DNA of 64,000 bases from Gracilariopsis chorda (lineage: Eukaryota; Rhodophyta; Florideophyceae; Gracilariales; Gracilariaceae). The position numbers were made by a program, and so were the translations under genes. Positions 11,024 to 20,789 of the stretch are shown piece by piece. A model generated the notes under the pieces. It ran no database searches, was not told the origin of the DNA, and worked only from the letters and a program-made list of their open reading frames with translations. The stretch is from the NCBI GenBank assembly GCA_003194525.1, contig NBIV01000003.1, positions 682,001 to 746,000 of the forward strand, given 5' to 3'. How positions within the stretch are numbered: the first letter of the stretch is position 1; every line of letters begins with the position of its first letter.

Positions 11024-12830
11024 TGATCGATGTCACAGCCGCTCCTAGAGAGATACGAGTTGTTCAACCTCTGAATGCATTGTATGAGGAGTATCAGGTC
11101 GCCTTTGCGAATGGAGTAGTTCAAATTTCAAATGAACCCCCTTTCCAAGTCTTGATTTCCAATCTTCGTAAGCAGGCCCATTATCTGGCGAAGAACCAAG
11201 TTGTCGGAACCGTGCTAACGCATCCGACAGCTTTGATACACATCAAGGTGTCAGCCACTGGGATGCTTGGACTCACTCCGACCTCGGAAGACACTCCTCA
11301 GTCTAAGGATGGGGAGAGTGGTTACTCTGTTTCGCAACAGGTGAATGACAAGAATGATTCGGAAATGAAGGCCGTTACTTCAATTTATGGTAAGCTCGAA
11401 CCTGTTAAGGAGTTGTTAACGTTGAATCTCGGGCATGTTCCGGATTCGCACCGAAAGAAAATGCGTGATATGTTACGTGAGCTCACATCTATGTGGAATG
11501 GATCTGCTGGAGAGGTCTCAGCCACAGAACACTTTATAGATCTCATGCCTGGCGTGCGGCCAATTGCTCAGCAACCGTACTGGGCAGGCCCGACTGCACG
11601 GGAGAAGAAACAACTTTAAGTCGATAAGATGCTCCGCGCAGGCGTGATTGAGCCCACTCAGTCCCCTTTGGCATCTTGAGTCGTACTGGGTGGGAAACCA
11701 GATGTTTCTTGGCGCTTTTGTATCGCTTATCGACGTCTGAATACTGTCACCATCAAGGATGTGTACCTGATACCCCGCATGGACGAATATATCGACTACT
11801 TGGTCAGGGTACAGTGTTCTTCACATTGGATGCGAACTGGTGTTACTGACCAGTACCCGTTCGACCAGAAGACATTGGTAAGACTGCATTTGTACGCCAT
11901 TCTAGACTTTACCGCTTTAACCGTATGCCGTTCGGACTAACGAATGCTCCCGATACGTTTCAGCATGCTTTGGATATTCTCCTCGATCAGTTCAAATGGC
12001 GGAGTTATCTCGTCTATTTTGACGTTATCATTATATTCTCCAGCAATCTGGATGATCACCTTGAACCCCTTCGAGAAATCATTGCCACGTTACGTGATGC
12101 TGGAATCACCTTGAAGCTAAAAAATGAGGAATTCTTTACCAATTCGGTCAGGTATCTTGGGCATGTTATCCATCCAGGATGCCTCCCGATCGAGCGGACT
12201 CGTGTTAAGTCCCTCAAGGAGGCTAAGCACCCAACCACACAGACTGAGCTCCGCTCCTTTTTAGGACTTTCCAACGTCTATCGACGCTTCATTGCCGGCT
12301 TCGCCAGGATCTCTGAACCACTTAGCGAACTCCTGAAGAAGGGAAAGCCATCAAAACTGGATCCACCTATACCCGCTCAAGCTGAAGCCTTTGATTCTCT
12401 CAAAGATGCAGTTACTTCTGTTCCAATATTATCTTTACCCAAGATGGACCTACTATTCAACGTAGATACGGATTCTAGTGCTTAGCAGATCGGTTGTGCT
12501 TTGTTTCAAACCACACCCGATGGGGAACAAAAGCCAATTTGATACTGCTCACGACCGCTCAACGTTCATGAACGGATCTATTCTGTTTCCGGGAAGGAAT
12601 GTCTTGCCATGGTATGGGCTTTGCGGACATTGCGGCCATATCTTACGGGCACCTGCTTTACCGTCAACAGGGATAATTCTGCCTTGTGTTTGTTAATGTC
12701 GGTAACCGAACCTTCCGGACGTCTGATGCGTTGGAGGCTTTGGCTCGCCGGGTTTGACTATGAAGTGGCGTATAAGAAAGTTAATATCAACGCTCAAGCG
12801 GATGAATTTTCTCGGTTAGGAACGGAGGGT
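11023..12830 (+). pseudogene. Reverse transcriptase and RNase H of element A
   Basis: 11023-11619 holds the connector and the start of RT (ATEHFIDLMPGVRPIAQQPY), and after a stop at 11617 the frame continues with DKMLRAGVIEP and a fingers region. A frame change leads to 11925-12485: MPFGLTNAPDTFQHAL (palm), the polymerase box YFDV at 12015-12026 in place of YxDD, YLGHVIHPG and ELRSFLGLSNVYRRFIAGF (thumb). RNase H follows after a stop at 12483 (TVNRDNSAL, LMRWRLWLAGFDYEV, NAQADEFSRL; 12609-12835). The lost second aspartate plus stops and frameshifts mean no activity. Confidence 0.9.
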
Positions 12831-12925
12831 GAAGCCTTCCCCGTCGATGAAGACGACGAGGAGATACCCTGCTTTCTCCTTCAGGACAATGAACAATACA
12901 GAGATCTGGTGTCAGACGTGATGAA

Positions 12926-13735
12926 CTACTTGCTTAGAACGGAGAAGACCTGGAATCGGGCTCCTCTACCCGGAATACTCCCAAATATCTGATTCGCAAA
13001 CAGTTTGGAGATCCATTTTGTACGAAGATACACGCCCAGATTATTGGCAATGCTGATATCCTCTTTGGAGTCAATTCGAAGGGATATCTGGTCCGAACAG
13101 TCCATTCGAACCCAAAAATTTTGGTTGTTCACTCATTGCAATCGCGCGTATTACATCTATCCCATCACTCGAAGATGTCGGCTCACCCTGGCTCCAGGAA
13201 GCTTGACACGACGCTTCGTCGGGATTTCTACTGGGCCTCACTAGCGATTGATTGTTACTCAATAGTGAAAAGGTGCATGCACTGTGCTCGCGAACGAGTT
13301 AAGTTTCGTTGCCATGCGAGGAAATTGAAGTTGTTCCTGGCACGTGCTCCTTTGAAATTTGTGGCTATCTATATTCTCGGTGAGTTCCTCCGGACATCCC
13401 GTGGACGTAAGTATTTTTCTCATGATCACAGATAGGTTCTCCAAATAAGTCCGGACAGTTCTGTGGAAGACGATTACCGCTTGCCATGTTGCAGAAGCTT
13501 TTGTCCGTCACTAGGTCTTTGTTTACCCGCCAGTTAATCTCCTGTCGGATAATAGGCCACAATTTGTGGCTCGTTTCTGTCAAGGCGTTTGTGGAATACT
13601 CGATATTAATAATCTGTTTACAACAACCTATCAACCCCAATGTAATGGGCAGGTTGAACGGTTTAACCGTACATTTTTATCAGCACTCCCTGCTTATACG
13701 GTTGAACATCCTTAACTTAACAAACCTCTATATCC
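12926..13735 (+). pseudogene. Integrase of element A, truncated at the C-terminus
   Basis: The N-terminal zinc-binding region is readable at 13121-13300 (LHLSHHSKMSAHPGSRKLD, then CMHCARE). The catalytic core is spread over several frames: LSDNRPQFVARF carries the second catalytic Asp (about 13545-13580) and NGQVERFNRTF the Glu (about 13645-13680). The sequence ends after ALPAYTVEHP at about 13717 and there is no chromodomain before the - strand ORF begins, unlike elements D and G. A deletion probably joins integrase directly to the opposite-strand ORF. Confidence 0.85.
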
Positions 13736-15689
13736 TCAAGAGGAAGGTCCACCGGAACCCGTCTGGTTTGCATCATTCTGGCCCATTCTCGCCTGGAGTG
13801 CACCTTGCATTTGTGTGACGTCACTTGACACAATGTCGGATAAACCAGCCTCTTGAAAGAATTGAGATATCACAGCGGCACACAGGGCATCATTCATCGT
13901 TGATGCGGCCGATGTAGCCGGTGTGGACGGAACTGGAACCGGCGCAGACGGAGGAGTCACAGAAGGTGGCTCCGAAGCCACAGGGACTGAAGGCCCTGCT
14001 CTATGGCCCACCGGAATTCCCCTTGCCACGGGCACGTTTCCGTAATCCTCATCAGGAGCATCATACAGCATTGGATCGTGCGGATCCGCTGCGTGAAAGA
14101 ACTCGTCTGTAACGACAAAACCATTTGGGTGTCCCGCAGGGGTGGGTTTTTCGGAATCTCGAAGAATGAAGGCCTCGTCTCGAGTATTTCTCGCCCGCGT
14201 CCGCGGGTACTAATAGATGAAATCATCCGCTAGGAGAGTCCTCCTTTCCGGTGATCGATCACTTGTATCCAGCTCATCGTTGCGAGCCGCCCAGTCCACT
14301 GGCACTGTATTCCAATCAGTATTGTCGATAACGTTGAGGAGGCTCACCGCCTCTGAAAAGTTTCCATTGCCGCCGGGCAATATTCTGAAATCAGTGGACC
14401 GGATGCGACGACGAAGAGTCAGTGAGATATACCAAAGACGATATTGGTCCTAGACCTGTTGGAAGAGATATAACGCCGTTCGCGCAGCCCACTGCGTGTT
14501 CACAACGAACCACTACCCCGTGAACGGGTTGCTCATGAACTGGCTACCCACATACGTGATGCAAGGCGGAAGCTCTACGTAGCATCCCAGGTACAGTTCA
14601 GTGGAGGGCGAGGCATATGGAATCGGAACATATCTTCCACGCATGTAGTGGAGGCGAATCCTATTCAGTTCAGTGTTCTGATAAGGTATAAGGTATCTCC
14701 AACGGGAGCGGCTTCTTTGTTCGAAACGGATCATTCTTTGAAGGTAAGAGGACCGTGATTCACGTGGAAGATGTCGAAAATGGGCACGCATTAGTGGACG
14801 CGTGCAACACAGTACGTTTTTGTGCACAGAAACATCCTGATACTGTTGAAGATGTTCGCGAGACGCGCGAGATTCTGTCCATATTTGACCTCCCCGAGAG
14901 TTCGGTAGAAGGCCACGTCGAAACAGATGTTAGTTGGAATTAGGTGGTCTGAATAATCTCCGTATAACCACTGATGCGCCACCTTGATGAAGGCTGCTCG
15001 CGCGTTCACGTCGGGTACCCCACGGTAGTAGATAATGGGCTGAGAGGGAACGGCGATCCGGTGTGTACAGTCAAATGTTGAATTCATATATACATGCAAC
15101 GCACCTGGTAACCGGCCTACACCATCGGCATATGATTCGATTATCATCGTTAGGCGGACCCCGTGAGGGCGGGACATGGATCCCGTAGGTACGGCACTTC
15201 GTTCTGTCGAGGATCGACTGCTTCTAACTCTTCATAAGATGTCCATGGTCTCGGAGGGAGGTTTCCCGTCATCAAATGATCTGAAGGCTCCTGCCACGTC
15301 TGTGGGTTGGGTTGTTGAGGGTGCATAGGTTGATAGATGTGCTGGGCAGGTTCGTAGTTCGATGTGTACGGCGCAGCAGTCAATGTAGGATGACTCTCTT
15401 GAGACAGAGGAGCTGTGTTGAAGCCACCTACGAATTGCGGAGAATTCCATTGCATCGCAGGTTCAGGTCCAACCTTGTTGGGAGCTGCCAATGGGCTCGG
15501 AATATTTGAGGTCCCGGCTTGCGAATGATCAGCGGAGATGTTCGGAAAAGTATTTATTGGGACCCAAGGAATCGGAGGTGAAGCTGCGGATGACGTCGAA
15601 GAAGTGTGTAAGCTTGGAGGCGAAGATGTAGTCGCGTCACGAGGAAAAGACCTTTGATGGTTGCGAGAAGACGAGACAGGATCGGCCAT
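13736..15689 (-). pseudogene. Opposite-strand ORF (aORF) of element A, between pol and 3' LTR
   Basis: Function unknown. A protein of about 650 residues reads against gag-pol. The likely start is MADPVSSSRNHQRSFPRD at 15689, about 80 bp inside the 3' LTR. Layout: Pro/Ser-rich N-terminus (15689-15150), then HRIAVPSQPIIYYRG and IKVAHQWLYGDY (15177-14791), RGRYVPIPYASP (14827-14513), DQYRLWYI (about 14449-14426) and LLNVIDNTDW, a Pro/Val/Ser-rich linker, and a C-terminal ISQFFQEAGLSDIV block (about 13870-13825). It is broken by a few stops and frame changes. The blocks recur in element G's + strand ORF (31150-32935). The reading frames are too long and too conserved between elements to be chance. 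Confidence 0.78.
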
Positions 15690-15757
15690 GCCGAGAACAA
15701 GGTTGAGTAGGCACGCATCGCGGTATCTACCGTTGCTTACGGGGATTTTTGCGCTCC

Positions 15758-15771
15758 TAAGGAGGAGGATA
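15758..15771 (+). promoter_or_regulatory. Polypurine tract of element A
   Basis: AAGGAGGAGGATA directly precedes the 3' LTR start TGTAGTCC at 15772, the standard position and composition of the plus-strand DNA primer of LTR elements. Confidence 0.7.
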
Positions 15772-16480
15772 TGTAGTCCAACGCATTCGTGGAGGTCTAT
15801 CGCATAATGCGATGCATATATACGGAGTAACCGCATCGCGGCCGAAGCGTTCGATATATGAATCGGAGGTCAATTTCTAGACGCCAAGGTTACTTGCAAC
15901 TTTTAATGGACATTAGTTTACTTGCCACTTTGGCGCACTTAGCATACGTGTAATGTTGTGTGCACCTATTATTTAGGAATAGGTATATTGTATTTAGCTA
16001 AATTAGCATAGCTGCCTGACCGTAGGCCGGCGCCGCCTATACTTGGGCAGGGGACCGTGAACCCACTGCGGGGAAGTAAACACGACACCCGAGTGTTCGG
16101 CTCCGACTCATGAACGCCTGGTGCTTGGTAAACTCTATTAGAGAGCCAACGCCTGGTGTGGGACTAGTTACTCCACCTCGTACTATCTCGAACCGCATTC
16201 CGCGTCGCGTTATAATCTAGTATGCGTATTCCATTATCTCGTCTATATTTTCCCTAATACAGGAAGCACCCCCGTATTCGCCAGAGATTCCTTTTTCGCT
16301 TTTATCGCGCTTCCTTTCCGGTTATACCGTACACCTGCCCGCCCGTCGTGAAGGTGTGCCTTGGACTTTCATCTGACTAGCGCGCCCACCGCAGGTGGCT
16401 CTGTTTACTGTTGCTACCCTTTACAGAAGAGTATCCCAACGCCTTCGCGTGTCTTTCCTTTTGCAGGGTATTGCATCACA
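15772..16480 (+). repeat. 3' LTR of element A
   Basis: A 709-bp uninterrupted copy of the 5' LTR, TGTAGTCCAACG...TTGCATCACA, followed by the target duplication ATTTG (16481-16485). It serves as the empty-site reference for the Y2 insertion. Confidence 0.9.
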
Positions 16481-16485
16481 ATTTG

Positions 16486-17085
16486 CTAGAAAGCAGTCCT
16501 GATTCTTAAACGCGAAAAACATTGCCATCAACGGAACCCCAACAACTAAGCATCTATGGGCACTCAAATCATTTGCCTTATTTTGTTTACTACGAGTTTG
16601 TAAACCAAAGCTACTTTATATTTCAATGGTTAAATCCAATTTAGGGTAAAACTTCTAGTAATTACCTGTACAAAATCGACATCCATTAGAGGAGAAACGC
16701 CTTCGCAAATCTCGTGGTAGGTGTATTAGACAGCGTTGACAGGTTACAGCCATGCTTTCTCAAAAGATACGGTAAAGATACACCTCACGTGTGGCAAGGC
16801 GCAGAAACCTGGCCACGTTCCAGGAGCTCATCCGCCCATAAACACACCCACGGTCACTACCCTGACCGACGCCGTCTCTGAGTATCTGTTCTTTCACAAC
16901 AGATTATGGACCCAGGAGACGCTCAGATCACCGCCACACTCTCAAAATTTGTTTAGCGGCAGACCAGATCTATCGAACACTGTTATCGTCAGGATCTCCT
17001 TCACAACTGCCGACTTCTTCACTAAGAATTATTCTCCACCAGCTCCTCAGTTGCTGCCATTTCCTCCAGCCCTACTCCATCTACC
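16486..17085 (+). other. Region upstream of a copia-like gag, no confident gene
   Basis: AT-rich DNA followed by a 140-codon + ORF (16736-17158) of no recognisable domain that overlaps the gag below. It may be leader or LTR of a copia-like element, but no paired LTR was found. Confidence 0.4.
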
Positions 17086-17709
17086 ATGGACTCGCTTTCT
17101 CAGCTTTCTCAGCCCATTCTCTCGTACACAAACATCCAATTCTGGAACGACGCTTTAGTTATCAACGTGGCCTGGCTAGATGCTGAATCTCTTTTGCAAC
17201 AGGAAATCGCAGTTCCACTAGAACCCGCTGCTGATGCTTCTCATACTCAAAAATTCTATGAGGTAAAAGCACTGATCATGCAAAGCCTTCCAAACAGTAT
17301 CATCGAACAAATTCCAACTGACATTCTCAAAAAGTCTACGTCTCAGATCATACGTGTCTTTTCTGACAATGTCCCTCAAAATAACGTTGAGGATCACGAT
17401 GCACTCGAAGCTGAGGCCCGAGGCATTACACTCACTTCTGACACGATAATCAAAGCCTATGTTAAGCAACATCTCTCTCTTCGCACGAAGATGTTCAATG
17501 CCGAATTCCTAAATATCTCTGATGAGCGTACAACAGTTAAGTATCTCCTCAATGCACAAAATCCAATCCCGACTTCTATCAACTTGCTATTTTCATGGCC
17601 GGCTCCCCACCATCCACTATACGTGAGTTTACAAACCGCCTTCAAAAAGCCACTTTGCTCCAACAAACCGTATCCGATTCATCAAGCTCAATACCATACA
17701 GATTTATGA
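17086..17709 (+). pseudogene. Copia-like gag remnant
   Basis: 207-residue open frame from an ATG. It contains a Trp-rich N-terminus (IQFWNDALVINVAWLDAE) and a helical segment (KFYEVKALIMQSLPNSIIEQI, then KMFNAEFLNISDERTTVKYL) resembling the UBN2/copia gag fold, in which such proteins bind a short peptide and pack RNA. Coding sense passes into other frames after about 17595 (17595-17843, 17786-18007), so it is a truncated, frameshifted fragment. No zinc knuckle, protease or RT follows. Confidence 0.5.
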
Positions 17710-18007
17710 CCCCTCCACCTCCACAGACGATGAAAACTTTCTCACGTTCACATCTTAATCGCCGCAGACCGTCTTGTGATGGTGGTTGCAAAACTTATTT
17801 GAGAGATCCTGTGCTACTGAGACACAAAGTGCATATAATGTAGATATCGATGCCCTTCGGACATCCGCTGAGTTGAATTATACATATCTAAAACATATGT
17901 GGGTGCGAAACGCGTTTTCCCATGTTTGCGTGCGCCGCTTTCTCGTGGCTTTTCGCTACGTTGCATTCATATTACTTCTATACTTCAAGACTTTTATAGA
18001 GAAGTAA

Positions 18008-18639
18008 AGACAAACGAGTCAGTTTTTCAGATTTGGAGCACCTAATTTCGAATCATACACTTCTTTGTGAAAAAAAAGACAGATTCAGATTTGTTCTATG
18101 GGTGTGTTTCTGGACTGGACGTTTTTTATGCAGGCTGACATGAATTTGACGCTTGCAATATCCGGCATTTATGCGTGGACGGTGGGCATTTACGGATTTC
18201 GCTGGTTTGGTCCATGGCAACGTGCTGTTGAACTGTTGCTTAGGGGGTTTCTACACCAAAATTGGACAGTAAAAGCGTGAGACACGGAGCTTGGCCTCTA
18301 GACACCAAAACGTATCCCAAACAAATTCGCTGTCTGCGTGGCCCATGTAGAAACAGAAGCGCCCTAAACCGTAGACAAGCGTTTACGGGGCAAAACCGCA
18401 ATCTCTCATAACACAAATCGCTTGCCGAAGCCTTGAATTCATCTAGTATTACCACTCATCTGTTTTCTTTGAAAGCAATCCACTTGCCAAGATGACCAGT
18501 CCTTTGTCGCCGGTTGTGTCACTCTCTCTTCTGAACGATCGGAACACTGTATCGTAAGCAAATACAACACTGTCACCAACCGCTGCAGATGATATCACCG
18601 AACCACGCCATTTACCACGATCAATTGCCGCATCAAACG
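18008..18639. other. No gene recognised
   Basis: Short ORFs only (for example 18098-18280 +). It is the upstream flank of the SANT/Myb-like gene and could include the left end of the Harbinger element, but I found no convincing terminal inverted repeat. Confidence 0.4.
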
Positions 18640-19178
18640 ACAGTCAGCACTACAGTTCTGAGACTGTCATTGTGTTGCTTCAAATAATGAAAGACGCCGA
18701 CTAAGGCAATCGCAAGAAACTAAAGAAGTCGTTAAAAGAAGTCTTCAAGCTAGGCACGGATCTCGCCAAAGAACAGCACAATATAAAAAGGTCTGCTAAA
18801 GCCTGGCAAAAGAAGTTTACCCGCATTAAACAAGACTGTTCTGCATATATCGCCAAAATAAATGAATCTGGACGAGACGGAGATGATACGAACCTGTTCG
18901 AGAAAACAGATTCTTTTGAGGAACTTCAAGAGCTTGAGCATGGCAAACCTCGGCACAATCCACTGGCTGTGTTAGATACCAAATCGCGTAGCAGCAAAAT
19001 TGAAACTACTCCTACCAGCTCACGTAAACGCAAACGAGAGATGCACGCATCTGTTGTCGACTCTTTTCTTCAAGATGCAAAAGAATGTCAGCAGGGTATG
19101 CTACAGGAATTGAAGACAACCAACAAAGAGAAAGCAAAGATGAGGGCTCTAATGGAACGCCTTGTAGACAAGTTCTGA
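18640..19178 (+). pseudogene. SANT/Myb-like DNA-binding protein of a Harbinger transposon
   Basis: Second gene of PIF/Harbinger elements; the protein helps its transposase enter the nucleus and bind element ends. One + frame reads VIVLLQIMKDAD, a TAA near 18702, then KLKKSLKEVFKLGTDLAK, WQKKFTRIKQDCSAYIAKIN and ESGRDGDD, the middle and end of a SANT-type trihelical domain, and continues into a Lys/Arg-rich tail (SSRKRKREMH, a likely nuclear signal) and a C-terminal helix (NKEKAKMRALMERLVDKF) ending at 19178. It lies tail to tail with the transposase on the other strand. The in-frame stop suggests a pseudogene. Confidence 0.7.
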
Positions 19179-19206
19179 ATCTACTGTGCTAGCTCTTGCA
19201 TAACAA

Positions 19207-19212
19207 AATAAA
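19207..19212 (+). promoter_or_regulatory. AATAAA polyadenylation signal of the SANT/Myb-like gene
   Basis: AATAAA is 29 nt after the stop codon at 19178, a normal position for a eukaryotic poly(A) signal. Confidence 0.5.
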
Positions 19213-19371
19213 GCAGTGCATCCCTTTTTTTTTTCCTCTAGTGGTTTCCGCGGTGACCTCATAGGGATCACCATCTTCGTCTTGAGGTAGATATACATTA
19301 TCATCGTCTTCGTATTCCATATATATATTGTGAAGTATAACACCAGCAGATGCCACGAACACCATGTCATC

Positions 19372-20789
19372 CTAATGATGCAGACGAAAGCCTGTCTTCA
19401 AAACTGAAAACCTGTGCTCTAACATGCCAAAAGCACATTCAACTGGCTTTCGAGTTTGTGAGGCAATGGCATCCCATAACTTCAGAACTGGATTGGCGGC
19501 AATCCTTGCCTTACTAGAGCTCTTCATCATGTTCACATCCAAACGAAAAGCGCAGTCACCAATAAGGAACGTTGTAACCGGCACACCACAAATATCAAGT
19601 TCCAGAATGTCTGTACCTAACCACGTCTCTTCATCTAGTTTTTTTTTTTGATGGTGCAACTTTGAAAGATTTTGGAATCCCTATACACTACTGGACGACA
19701 AATATCTGTAAACAAAAGGCGTCTGTTGGCATCGACGACCGCAAAAAGCACAATAATTAGAAATCTCTTATAGTTATAGTACTCGTAGTACTGCTCTTCA
19801 AGGCACATCAAAATGGAATATTTGTTCCGTCAACGGCACCAATGCAGTAAAGTAGTCCTCTTATCTCCTGAAACCCTTTCATAACGTTTGCAATTTCGAA
19901 TTCGCTTCGTGGCAGGCATACTTTGTGATCCATATGCTTTATAATGGCACGACTAACGCATTTAACGTCTCTGTTGACCGAGCTTCTGCCAATGCCAAGT
20001 TGTGCTGCTACTGCGTCGCATGTTGCACCACCGGCGTACATAAGAAACGATACAATTTGCAGGTTGGGAGGAATAGGAGTGCGGTAGTTGGTCACGCTTT
20101 TTGTAAGATCGGCTGATAATTGTAGACGCAGCTCTTCGAACACGGTAGAAGCCACTCGGAACAAAGCTTTCTTTCTACGCGCCACCAGCAACAAAATTAG
20201 GCTGCAGAGCGTACGATATAAACCAATGTTCGGCATTGCGGCTGTGAGTCCATCCGCGGTGAATGATACAACCTCGTTTGTTGCTGTGTGTATCAGCAAT
20301 TGCGAAGACCATGTTTTGAAGGATATTGATGGCCATAATGTATTCCAAAGTATCATCCAAGTCCTCAACAACTTGTAGAAGTTCTAATAACAACTGCTTC
20401 TTTATTAGAGATGCCATGAAGATAGCACATGATGATGCAGTCAACTGTCCACAACGTGGGTACGCTTCCAAAGCGTACCCAAAATTTTGATGATTTGGCC
20501 GGCAAAAGAGACGGATGCTCCGTGTCGTGTTGGGAAACACTTTACGCAAGATTATGGGGTTTTGGACAAAATGCGTCGTGAGATGTTTTGGTGTAGAAAC
20601 CCCCTTAACCCCTCTACCAGAGTCGACTGGCAGCCCCTGGTTGCCGCCAAGCCCAACACCTACTGGTGGCACGTTGCCGTCCTCACCGCCGATTACGGCG
20701 GGTATCACACCAGTGGCCGTCTTCTGCTCAGCGTCGCGCACGACAGTCATTGGAAGCAATGATTTGACCACTGTGACCTTTGCGTTCAA
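19372..20789 (-). pseudogene. PIF/Harbinger DDE transposase, frameshifted
   Basis: Nuclease of a Harbinger transposon. The N-terminal part is in frame 20789-20175 (Gly/Val-rich, then an arginine-rich segment), and the frame changes to 20371-19808 with a helix-turn-helix region (GGATCDAVAAQLGIGRSSVNRDV) ending in the first catalytic Asp (YCIGAVDGTNIPF). 19807-19660 is frameshifted but still shows the middle of the domain. 19659-19372 holds the second Asp (FLIGDCAFRLD) and the Glu (RKPVECAFGMLEHRF). All three catalytic acids are therefore recognisable, but at least two frame changes make it inactive. Confidence 0.88.

Larger units (their letters stand above)
5833..16480 (+). mobile_element. Complete Ty3/gypsy LTR retrotransposon A, decayed
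   Basis: Two direct repeats (5833-8174, interrupted, and 15772-16480) bound gag, protease, RT, RNase H and integrase on + plus an ORF on the - strand. The element is flanked by the 5-bp duplication ATTTG at 5828-5832 and 16481-16485. LTR ends form an inverted repeat (TGTAGTGCAA against the reverse complement of TTGCATCACA). The order PR-RT-RH-IN is that of Ty3/gypsy (Metaviridae-like) elements. Removing the nested 1.6 kb of solo LTRs, the element is about 9.0 kb. Every coding domain has stops or frameshifts, so it is inactive. Confidence 0.92.
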
